DNA of 64,000 nt from an uncultured Gemmatimonadales bacterium (lineage in GTDB: Bacteria > Gemmatimonadota > Gemmatimonadetes > JACCXV01 > JAHWKZ01). A program made the translations under genes and the position numbers. Positions 19,276 to 29,514 of the stretch are shown here, in pieces (positions within the stretch are counted from its first letter, which is position 1; every line of letters begins with the position of its first letter). Below the pieces are notes generated by a model, which had not been told where the DNA came from, searched no databases, and saw only the letters and a program-made list of their open reading frames with translations. The DNA lies in assembly GCA_947259315.1 (NCBI GenBank), contig CAMYLR010000021.1:1-64000 (forward strand). The letters are read 5' to 3'.

Positions 19276-19930
19276 CCGGCTTCTCCCGGTACGCGCCGAC
19301 GATCATCGACCGTGTCGACTCGCGATCGACGATCAGCGTCATGAACAAATGAACCGCCAGGAACGCGACGAACGCCCACACGATCAGAAAGTGCCAGAAC
19401 CGAGCCCAGGCGTAGCCGCCGATGATATCGGCCAAAAACGGTAGCGAGACCGGTTTCCAGATCGCGAACCCGGTGAACACCGCCAACGCGCCCAGCGTCA
19501 TCGTCCCGCTGTACGAAAGTTTCTGGAGCCCGTTGTACATCTCGTACGGCGGTTTGTCTGCGCGTAGCCGCAGGTAGTAGAGATGCATATGCCACGCGCC
19601 CTTGACGTCGCGCAACCGGAACCAGCGTCGACGCCACTCACCGCTGGCGAGCTGATACCCACCGTACACGAGCCCATTGACGATGAAGAACCACATGAGG
19701 AAGAAGTGCCACCGCAGACCACCCGCCAACCAGCCGCCGAGCCGCACCGCTTCAGGGAAGCGAGAACCGGCGAACGGGTAGCAGCAGAATGTCCCGCCGC
19801 GTTCGGCAAAAGCGGGGTAGGCGTGGAAGATCTGCAAACCGCTGGCGATCATGCCCAGCAACAGGACGGCGTTCAGCCAATGGGTAGCGCGGATGATCCG
19901 CGGATGATAGAACTTGACGCGGCGTTCCAT
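19265..19930 (-). CDS. Cytochrome b561-like membrane protein (partner of Mo-oxidoreductase)
   Basis: HPRIIRATHWLNAVLLLGMIASGLQIF...WHFLIVWAFVAFLAVHLFMTL; overlaps downstream oxidoreductase gene. Confidence 0.87.
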   Translation of the reverse strand: MERRVKFYHPRIIRATHWLNAVLLLGMIASGLQIFHAYPAFAERGGTFCCYPFAGSRFPEAVRLGGWLAGGLRWHFFLMWFFIVNGLVYGGYQLASGEWRRRWFRLRDVKGAWHMHLYYLRLRADKPPYEMYNGLQKLSYSGTMTLGALAVFTGFAIWKPVSLPFLADIIGGYAWARFWHFLIVWAFVAFLAVHLFMTLIVDRESTRSMIVGAYREKPDGE

Positions 19931-20029
19931 CGGATAGTCCGTGAGCTTGAGGATTGACCGTGGTCGCGGACCTCAATATGATCCCGCCGAAACACGCCCG
20001 CTAACCCGTTCGCCGAAGGGGGGTTGAGG

Positions 20030-20719
20030 ATGCGACTACGACGACTGATCGATCTGACTGGATCCGCTCTGCTGCTGGCCATCGTGGCTTGTGCACCCAC
20101 ACCCGAGGAGCCCCCGGCCACGGAGGAGCCCCCCGCATCGCTCCCCGAGCCAGTCGTCACGTACCAGGGTGGCGAGACGGAAGAGGCCCGCGTCGAGCAC
20201 GGAGAGCTCATCGTCGATGTCGACGAAGCGCGATTGGCGCTCCATGCTCAGCATCACGCGCACGGAGTGATCGAGACGCGCAGGGTCCCGGGTTCGTTCG
20301 AACCCGCGGCGATGACCGAGATCAGCGACTTCGCGCTATCGAAAGACGATCTGGTCGTGATCAACCCCGGCCCCGGCGAGTACGTCCACGTCATGGAGGG
20401 ACAGCGCCACGGGTACCTGAATCTGACGGTGGGGATTACGTACACCGCGCCCGGCGGCGCCCCACCGATGCACACGCATCTGGGGGAAGAGGCCCACGTG
20501 TTGACCAGCAATCAAAAGGTCTTGTACGCCTTGGGGGACGATATCTTTGAGATGACGGGACCCTACGTCGTCAACATTCCGCCGATGGTGCCGCACTCGT
20601 TCCAGAACCTGGACGATCAAGTAGCTGAGCTAGTGGTGATCTTCCCAACCAACGTGTGGGAGTACGACGTGCTCGACTACTTCCCGTTCGCGGATCTCGA
20701 ATCAATGGAATCGAGGTAG
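20030..20719 (+). CDS. Cupin-domain lipoprotein
   Basis: Lipobox LLLAIVACAP; cupin-like GGAPPMHTHLGEEAHVLTSNQKVLYALGDDIFEM...VPHSFQN. Confidence 0.8.
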   Translation: MRLRRLIDLTGSALLLAIVACAPTPEEPPATEEPPASLPEPVVTYQGGETEEARVEHGELIVDVDEARLALHAQHHAHGVIETRRVPGSFEPAAMTEISDFALSKDDLVVINPGPGEYVHVMEGQRHGYLNLTVGITYTAPGGAPPMHTHLGEEAHVLTSNQKVLYALGDDIFEMTGPYVVNIPPMVPHSFQNLDDQVAELVVIFPTNVWEYDVLDYFPFADLESMESR

Positions 20720-20722
20720 CCG

Positions 20723-21592
20723 GTGGACGTCCTGCAACAGGTCGTGGAACGGTTGCGCGCCGAGTTCGCGCCCGACGCGGTGAGCGCGCAACTGACGAGC
20801 TTCCTCGTCAACGCCTTGACAGCGCTCGTGACGTTGACGGTGTTCATTGTCGTCTGGATGACATTGCGCGCATTCCTGCGCCGCGTCTTCGCCCGCTCTC
20901 GGCTCGACGAGACCGCCCAGGGCTTCGCGCTGACGGTGCTCCGCTACTTTGTGCTTCTGATCGGCATCGTGGCTGCCCTCGGTGCGTTCGGCGTCAACAC
21001 CGCATCGCTTGTCACGAGCGTCGGCGTGCTCGGTCTGACGATCGGGTTCGCGGCTCGAGACGCGCTGTCAAACATCATCTCAGGAATCTTCATTTTCTGG
21101 GACCGACCTTTCGTGATTGGCGACTTAATCGAGGTCGGCGACCATTACGGTCGGGTTGATCGCATCACGATGCGCTCGACGCGGGTGATCACAAACGATG
21201 GCAAGATGCTCGCCATCCCGAACAACGAGATGGTCAACTCGATCGTCGCTTCTTACACCAATTTCCCGAACCTGCGCCTCGACATCGCCGTCACTGTGGC
21301 GGTCGATACGAACCTCGGGGAAGCGCGCAGGGTGCTGATCGATCTAGTCGCTCACGACGACGACTTCCTGAAAGAACCACCGCCGCGGGTCGTGGTGACT
21401 GCGCTCAACGACTACAACGTGGCGCTGGAGCTCCAGGTGTGGCTCGAGCATGAGCGCAGCCACGTCACGAAGCGCTTTGCGCTGCGCGAGGCAGCGTTTG
21501 AGGCGTTGAACGCAGCCGGGATCGAAATGCCGTTCGAGACGCTGGCGCTGCAACCGATCGAGGTTGGCAGCAAGACTAGCGAAACGAACTGA
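20723..21592 (+). CDS. MscS-family mechanosensitive ion channel
   Basis: GVLGLTIGFAARDALSNIISGIFIFWDRPFVIGDLIEVGDHYGRVDRITMRSTRVITNDGKMLAIPNNEMVNS. Confidence 0.93.
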   Translation: MDVLQQVVERLRAEFAPDAVSAQLTSFLVNALTALVTLTVFIVVWMTLRAFLRRVFARSRLDETAQGFALTVLRYFVLLIGIVAALGAFGVNTASLVTSVGVLGLTIGFAARDALSNIISGIFIFWDRPFVIGDLIEVGDHYGRVDRITMRSTRVITNDGKMLAIPNNEMVNSIVASYTNFPNLRLDIAVTVAVDTNLGEARRVLIDLVAHDDDFLKEPPPRVVVTALNDYNVALELQVWLEHERSHVTKRFALREAAFEALNAAGIEMPFETLALQPIEVGSKTSETN

Positions 21593-23227
<1,635 letters not shown>

Positions 23228-23286
23228 GGCCGTGGAGTGAAGATATCTCGGGTCCTCTAGGACGCTAGCGAACGACTCATCGAATC

Positions 23287-23324
23287 GTTCAAGGATTGTT
23301 CAACCCTCCGCAACGATCTGTTCA
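23287..23324. promoter_or_regulatory. 11-bp periodic GTTCA repeats (Pho-box-like) upstream of TonB receptor cassette
   Basis: GTTCA at 23287, 23298 and 23320 (spacing 11 and 22 bp). Confidence 0.5.
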
Positions 23325-23499
23325 CAACTCACCAATAGAATAGTGCCATACGACTCCCGGCCGGCGGGGACAACCGGTCTGGGGGCGATACGGAACCGGG
23401 CGGACGCCGTCATGTCAACCGCAGGCGACGGCGTCGCGCCCGCTTTCCACACAAAACCGACCCGCCTTACGTAACGGGTAGACGAAGGAGAAATGAAAC

Positions 23500-26301
23500 A
23501 TGAGGCACACGCGTCCGTTGCTGATCACCGCACTCGCCATAGCGGCAGCCCTGGCGCCACTAGCGACTTCAAATGCCCAGGAAGTTCTTCAAGGCAGCGT
23601 CTTCGACGCCTCCACCGGTGAACCGCTGATCGGTGCCCAGGTAGCGATCGAAGGCACCGACAGCGGTGCGATCACCGATGTCGACGGCCGCTACCGGCTT
23701 CAGCTTCATCCGGGTTCGTATGACCTCCGGGTCGTGTACCTCGGGTATCGTGACAAGATCGTCGAGGGCGTCACCGTTGAGCCGGCTGGAGTGACCTTCC
23801 AGGACGTCGCCCTCGAGCCCGATGTGATTCAAACCGAAGAGATCGAGGTCGTGATCTCGGCCGAGGCCGAACGTGGATCGATCATCGGCGCGCTCGCCCG
23901 GCAACGGCGGTCGACCAACGTCGTCAACGGGATATCGGCCGAAGAGATCGCCGGTGCTCCCGCATCGAACGCGGCGGATGCGATCAAGCGCGTCTCGAGC
24001 ACGTCGCTGGTCGACAATCGTTACGTCTACGTGCGCGGTCTGGGCGAGCGGTACAGCGTCTCTCAGGTCGACGGCAGCACGCTGCCGACGCCGGAACCCG
24101 AAAAGCGCGTGCTCCCGCTCGACATCTTCCCGGCCAACATGGTCGAGAGCTTGTTCACCGTGAAGTCGTACACCGCCGATCTACCAGGCGATTTCGCCGG
24201 CGGGTTGATCGACATCCAGACGAAGGACATCCCCGAATACGGCTTCTTCACGTTCAGCACCGGCGTCGGGTACAACAGCAACCTGAGCGACATGAACCGG
24301 CTCGACTACGAGGGCAGCGACCTCGATTGGCTCGGGTTCGACAACGGTGCGCGATTGTTGCCCAAGGGGTTTCCTGACCGGATCCCGCCGAGCGCAACCG
24401 ATGGTGAGCGCGCCGATCTCCACAGCCGCTTCGACGGTGATTTTGTGCTGTCCTCGGAGTCGATCGGGTTTGGCGACGTCAACAAGTCGTTCAGCATGTC
24501 GACCGGCAGCCCGGTGAACTGGTTCGGAAAAGAGGGCGGTTACCTGCTCGGTGTCAACTACTCGATCTCGACCAACGCCCGCGAGCAAGAGGAGTTCTTC
24601 CCGACGCTCGAGGAAGGCCGCGACCAGTACGACTTCGACACGACGATCGGCACCCGTGAGGTATCGTGGGGCGCAATCGGCAGCTACAGCATCAACACGT
24701 CGCCGACGAGCCGACTCTCGTTCAAGACGATGGTCACCCACAGTGGTGACGACGAAGCGCGCTTCGTGGAGGGGCCGTTCGACCAATCGACCAGCGGCTT
24801 TGGGCAGATCACCCGCTTTCAGTTCATTGAACGGACACTGGTCAACACCAAGACGACATACGAGCAGAAATCGGGCTGGCTCGGCGACTCCAAGTTGACG
24901 TGGGACGGCTCGTACGCGCTCGCGCAGCGCGAGGAGCCCGACACGCGGCAGACGTCTTTTGTCGCCACCGAAGAAGGCGGTGAGTTCTTCTTCAACGAAG
25001 CCGGCAACAACAGCCGCTTTTTCTCAAATTTGACCGACCACATGTTCCAAGGTGGGATCAAGTCCGAGAGCCAATTCGATCTGTTTGGCGACCGCGCTGT
25101 GCTCGACACAGGGGTTCGGGGGGGATACCGGACGCGTGACTTCGAGGCCCGGAGATTTGCCTACGAAGGCGCTCGGTCCAGCGTGCGGTCACTCCCCCCG
25201 ACCGAGCTGTTTACTAGCGACAACATCCGCACCGGGAACATCGAGTTCCTCGACGTTACCGAGCCCAACGACGAGTACGACGCGACCGAGCTCACCGCCG
25301 CCGGATACGGAAGCTTGCGGCTCGGTCTGTCGTCGACCGTGGCGTTGACCTCGGGCCTCCGGGTCGAGTACAACGACACCGACGTCGAGTCGTTCGACCC
25401 GCGGACGGCGACCAAGATCACCGCGCTCAGCGCCGATCTCACCACCTGGGAGTTTCTACCCTCGGTGGCGATGCAGTGGGACGCGACGCCGCAGCAGACG
25501 GTCCGCGCCGGGGTGGCGCGTACGATCGTCCGACCCCAGTTCCGTGAGCTCGCTCCGTTCCGTTATGACAACTATCTGGAGTCGACGCTCGGCAACCCGT
25601 TTCTCGAGAACGGTGAGATCTACAACATCGATGCCCGGTGGTCGTGGTACCCGACGCTCGGAGAAGTGCTCTCGTTCGGCGCATTCTACAAGATCTTCAA
25701 CGACCCGATTGAGATCGTTCGCCTTCCGACCGGCGGCGCGAGCCTCGGCACACCCGAGCCGTACAACGGCCCGTCCGCCGAGACGTACGGATTCGAGATC
25801 GAGCTTCGAAACGATCTCGGTCGATGGACGCCTCTCACCGGTCTTGGTATCACCGCCAACCTGACGATCGCTGAGTCGAACGTCGATCAGGATGAGCCGG
25901 TGGAAGTGTTCAGCGGCGGCAGCAGCAGCGATACGGCGACAATTCTCGACCCGGCCGTGTTCACCAACGCTTCGCGGCCGATGGTGAACCAGTCTGACTT
26001 CCTCATCAACGCGTCGCTGAACTACGCGACACCGGGCGGCCGCTCCGAAGTGACGTTGCTCTACAACGGCGTCGGGGAGCGACTCTCGCAGGTCGGAGTC
26101 CAGGGATTCGACGACATCTTCGAGCAGACGCGTCACGTGTTCGACTTGACGTTCGAACAACGCATCAACGGTGCGTTCAATCTCAAGTTCGCGCTCGCCA
26201 ACCTCACCGACGAGCCGTACGAGTTCAAGATCGGAGACGACACGACCGAGAAGTACAAGTCGGGCCGGGAAGGCTCCGTGAAGATCTCTTACTCGTTCTG
26301 A
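23500..26301 (+). CDS. TonB-dependent receptor with carboxypeptidase-regulatory-like domain
   Basis: LQGSVFDASTGEPLIGAQVAIEGTDSGAITDVDGRYRLQL; plug VRGLGERYSVSQVDGSTLPTPEPEKRVLPLDIFPANMVESLFTVKSYTADLPGDFAGG. Confidence 0.95.
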   Translation: MRHTRPLLITALAIAAALAPLATSNAQEVLQGSVFDASTGEPLIGAQVAIEGTDSGAITDVDGRYRLQLHPGSYDLRVVYLGYRDKIVEGVTVEPAGVTFQDVALEPDVIQTEEIEVVISAEAERGSIIGALARQRRSTNVVNGISAEEIAGAPASNAADAIKRVSSTSLVDNRYVYVRGLGERYSVSQVDGSTLPTPEPEKRVLPLDIFPANMVESLFTVKSYTADLPGDFAGGLIDIQTKDIPEYGFFTFSTGVGYNSNLSDMNRLDYEGSDLDWLGFDNGARLLPKGFPDRIPPSATDGERADLHSRFDGDFVLSSESIGFGDVNKSFSMSTGSPVNWFGKEGGYLLGVNYSISTNAREQEEFFPTLEEGRDQYDFDTTIGTREVSWGAIGSYSINTSPTSRLSFKTMVTHSGDDEARFVEGPFDQSTSGFGQITRFQFIERTLVNTKTTYEQKSGWLGDSKLTWDGSYALAQREEPDTRQTSFVATEEGGEFFFNEAGNNSRFFSNLTDHMFQGGIKSESQFDLFGDRAVLDTGVRGGYRTRDFEARRFAYEGARSSVRSLPPTELFTSDNIRTGNIEFLDVTEPNDEYDATELTAAGYGSLRLGLSSTVALTSGLRVEYNDTDVESFDPRTATKITALSADLTTWEFLPSVAMQWDATPQQTVRAGVARTIVRPQFRELAPFRYDNYLESTLGNPFLENGEIYNIDARWSWYPTLGEVLSFGAFYKIFNDPIEIVRLPTGGASLGTPEPYNGPSAETYGFEIELRNDLGRWTPLTGLGITANLTIAESNVDQDEPVEVFSGGSSSDTATILDPAVFTNASRPMVNQSDFLINASLNYATPGGRSEVTLLYNGVGERLSQVGVQGFDDIFEQTRHVFDLTFEQRINGAFNLKFALANLTDEPYEFKIGDDTTEKYKSGREGSVKISYSF

Positions 26302-26351
26302 CGGTTTGCGATCTCGATAATCACAAGCACAAAGGAGAGGGAAAAACCAGT

Positions 26352-27806
26352 ATGAAGCATTTAGCACGTAAGCTCGTACCGTTTGTACTCGGTGGTCTCG
26401 TCGCCATCACGCTCGTAGCGTGCAACGACGACGACGATGGCCCAGTTGGAAACGGCGGAAACGGCGGCAATGGTGGTAACGGTGGCTCCAACGTCGTCGT
26501 CCTGACTGGCGACATTCGCGGGACCCGGACCCTCTCGCCCGATTCGATCTACGTCATCGAAGGCTTCCTCGAGGTGCAACCCGGCGGCACGTTGATCGTC
26601 CCGGCGGGCACCGACTTGATCAGCGATACCAACACGCGTGGCTCGATCGTCACGCTAGCGGCGGTGGGCGACGACCCGAGCGGGCGGCTCGTCGTACAGG
26701 GGACCGCCGCCGCGCCGGTGATCTTTCGGCCCGGTACGGCGGCGCAAGCTGCCGCCGGTCTAGTGCCGGCTCAAGCCGAAAGCTGTGACCGTGGTGAAGC
26801 CGGCGGGATCGTGATGCACGGCGAAGCACCGATCAACCCGCTCGGCGGAACCGCCGTATCGGAGGGCGTAGCGCGTCCGTTCGGCGGCGACAACCCGGCT
26901 GACAACAGCGGCGACATCCAGTACCTGGTGATCCTCTGCGGTGGCGTCAAGGTGACGCCCGATAACGAGATCAACGGGCTCACGATGGCCGGTGTGGGCA
27001 GCGGGACGCGCGTCAGCTTCGTCCAGGCCCACCTTATCGCCGACGATGGCTTTGAGTGGTTCGGCGGCACCGTCAACGGTGACCACCTCGTCAGCTCTGG
27101 TAACGACGACGACGCGTTCGACTGCGACTTCGGCTGGAACGGCACGGTGCAGTTCTTCGTGGCCGTCCAGGATCCGGGTCTAGCCAACCGCGGTATGGAG
27201 TGCGACAACGACGGTAACGGCAGCGACAACGCACCGATCACCGAGCCCACGATGCTCAACGGCACGTGGATCGGCACCGGCGTGGAGCGCGCCAACAGCG
27301 AGACCAACGACGGTCTCTACCTGCGGCGGAACTCGGCACCAAAGATCAACAACGTCATCATCTCCAACTTCGGCAACATCGGCATCGTCGTCGACGGCAG
27401 CGCGTCGAAGAACCAGGCGATGACCGGTAACTTGATCGTCGATCACGCCCTGTTCTTCAACAATCTGCGTCTTGCGGCACCCGCCAACCTGCAGGTCGCG
27501 CAGGGTGACCCCCTGACGAACATCAGCTTCCGGTTGAGCGGTGAGTACACCTCGACCGATGTGCCGTCTGCGTTCGGTGGAGGGACGTACATCGAAGGCG
27601 ATCCGCTGTTCCCCACACCAGTGAGCAATGCATGGTCCGGGGCCTGTCCGAACCTGGTGCCCGGCGCCGGCTCGCCGGCGCTCGATGCGGCCAACGCCAC
27701 GACGCCGAGCGGACCGGGCGTCGTCGACGGTTCCGCGAACTACCTCGGTGCGTTCGGCGGTGTCGACTGGATGTGCCAATGGACGCTCTGGCAGCAAGCT
27801 CAGTAA
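26352..27806 (+). CDS. Lipoprotein with Gly/Asn repeat linker and probable right-handed beta-helix domain
   Basis: Lipobox AITLVACNDDDD, linker GNGGNGGNGGNGGSN, then repetitive beta-rich sequence. Confidence 0.75.
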   Translation: MKHLARKLVPFVLGGLVAITLVACNDDDDGPVGNGGNGGNGGNGGSNVVVLTGDIRGTRTLSPDSIYVIEGFLEVQPGGTLIVPAGTDLISDTNTRGSIVTLAAVGDDPSGRLVVQGTAAAPVIFRPGTAAQAAAGLVPAQAESCDRGEAGGIVMHGEAPINPLGGTAVSEGVARPFGGDNPADNSGDIQYLVILCGGVKVTPDNEINGLTMAGVGSGTRVSFVQAHLIADDGFEWFGGTVNGDHLVSSGNDDDAFDCDFGWNGTVQFFVAVQDPGLANRGMECDNDGNGSDNAPITEPTMLNGTWIGTGVERANSETNDGLYLRRNSAPKINNVIISNFGNIGIVVDGSASKNQAMTGNLIVDHALFFNNLRLAAPANLQVAQGDPLTNISFRLSGEYTSTDVPSAFGGGTYIEGDPLFPTPVSNAWSGACPNLVPGAGSPALDAANATTPSGPGVVDGSANYLGAFGGVDWMCQWTLWQQAQ

Positions 27807-27877
27807 CACGGCAAGACTGCGGGGGCTACCCGAACCGGGGGGGGCGTGCTCGACGCCGCTCCTCTCGGTTCCCCGCG

Positions 27878-28444
27878 GTGATAGGTGGCCTGATGTTGGC
27901 GCTTGGTTGCGGCCTGGGGAGCGACCCTGAGGCCAACCAGGCCACCGTATTGCCGGTCCCGGAGCCGATCCCCGGGATCAATTACGAGATAAAGCGCCTA
28001 CCGCCCGAGCAGCTCGAGCTGACGGGCGCTGCGAAAAGCCTCAACGACCTACTCCGAACGATCGAACGGGCGATCGGCGAGCGCGACACGACGCGCTTGT
28101 TCGACTTGATGGTCACCGAGCGTGAGTACCGGCAGATCTTGTTCCCGGCGTTCCCTGCCGCCCATCCACCGATCAATGCCGATTTCGCTTCTATCTGGGT
28201 CAACCACTTCAGCGACGCCTACCGCGGACTGCACCAAGTCGAGCGACAGTATGGTGGCAAGGATGTGCGGATCGAGAACGTGGCGTTCGAGGCCCCTGAT
28301 CAGGACTTCGTAAACTTCGTGTTGCACGAGACGAGCCGCGTCGACGTCGTGATCGACGGTCAACGGCACGAGAGGATGCGGCTGTTTGGATCGGTCTTCC
28401 GGGTCGGCGATCAGTGGAAGGTGCTTTCCTACCCCGAGCTGTAG
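27878..28444 (+). CDS. Lipoprotein of unknown function
   Basis: GTG start, lipobox LMLALGC, ~189 aa in frame; follows the beta-helix lipoprotein gene. Confidence 0.6.
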   Translation: MIGGLMLALGCGLGSDPEANQATVLPVPEPIPGINYEIKRLPPEQLELTGAAKSLNDLLRTIERAIGERDTTRLFDLMVTEREYRQILFPAFPAAHPPINADFASIWVNHFSDAYRGLHQVERQYGGKDVRIENVAFEAPDQDFVNFVLHETSRVDVVIDGQRHERMRLFGSVFRVGDQWKVLSYPEL

Positions 28445-28463
28445 CAGTCCTCTAGAAAGCTCC

Positions 28464-29366
28464 TCACTCCGCGATCTCGTATCCCGGTGCCGTTGGGACG
28501 ACGGTTGCACCGGGAGCGATCTGGCGACCCTCGAAGTAGCCGGCGATCTGGTCGGAGATTCCGTACTTGCCGCTCGCCCGCCGGCGCTCGTTCAGCAAAC
28601 GCCAGATGTTCCACTCGTCGTGGCTTCCGAGACTGAAGTTGACGCCGGCGCGAATCGTGTAGTAACGAAAGAAATCGTTGCGTCGCCGGACACGCTCGGC
28701 CTTCTCGGCGTCGCCTTCTAGAGGATCTCCATGCTCGTCGTGGAACGGCGGATCGAATGCGGCACGGAAGTCCTCGTCCATGGCGTACTTGCGCGCGAAG
28801 TACTCCTCGACACCGGCGGTCCACGTGCGCGATCCGCCCTCGGTAAAGAAACCCCGCACGTCACTCGGGCTCATAAAGTAGAAAGCGTCCCACCGCCGAC
28901 CGGTGTTATCGACGTCGTCCTCGACCATGATGCGCGTCCACATCCGCATGTAGTCACCGCCGCTGGGCGGCGATTCGGCGAACAGCTTATCGATATCGAT
29001 CGAGATCCCGCGTTCTTTTGACAACGTCGCCGCGTGGCGGTTCATGAGCCCGGTCCCCTCTTTTGATTCCATCTGATAACGGCCCGGGTTCAGGACCCAG
29101 AATCGATGCCCCCAGTCCTCCATGAGGCGCCGGGCGACGTGATCGGCGATCTCGACGTTGGTCGAGAAGTGGCTCCCGACGCGACCGCTGAGCGGCGTGC
29201 TCAGGAACACCATCACGTCATCGGCGGCCTTGGCGCGGGCGATATCGTACTCGAGGAGTGCGATCTGGCGCTCGAATAAATCGTACCAGATGCCAGCCTG
29301 CCACCGATACTGCATCGGAAAGCCTTCGACCGGGAATCCCGTTTCATACCTTGCTTCGCCTGTCAT
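28464..29366 (-). CDS. Conserved protein of unknown function, possibly nucleoside 2-deoxyribosyltransferase-like
   Basis: ADDVMVFLSTPLSGRVGSHFSTNVEIADHVARRLMEDWGHRFWVLNPG recalls NDT-like Rossmann N-terminus; weak. Confidence 0.5.
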   Translation of the reverse strand: MTGEARYETGFPVEGFPMQYRWQAGIWYDLFERQIALLEYDIARAKAADDVMVFLSTPLSGRVGSHFSTNVEIADHVARRLMEDWGHRFWVLNPGRYQMESKEGTGLMNRHAATLSKERGISIDIDKLFAESPPSGGDYMRMWTRIMVEDDVDNTGRRWDAFYFMSPSDVRGFFTEGGSRTWTAGVEEYFARKYAMDEDFRAAFDPPFHDEHGDPLEGDAEKAERVRRRNDFFRYYTIRAGVNFSLGSHDEWNIWRLLNERRRASGKYGISDQIAGYFEGRQIAPGATVVPTAPGYEIAE

Positions 29367-29514
29367 TCGCCTCCGTTCCTCGTCACTCCGCACGGTCCCT
29401 CTGCTAAGGCGACAGATTAGATCACGGCCCGCGTCGCGACCATCGACAATAAGCTGATCCAGGACTACCCTTTTTGCGCCTCCAGGCACCGTCCTTTTCT
29501 AGCGGGGTCGCGAT

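Noticed and set aside
18343-19344. 333-aa plus-strand ORF
   Set aside because: Antisense to the Mo-oxidoreductase and small TM ORF; Arg-rich shadow ORF.
27837-27844. G8 tract in an intergenic region as a regulatory switch
   Set aside because: Short homopolymer with no supporting promoter structure.
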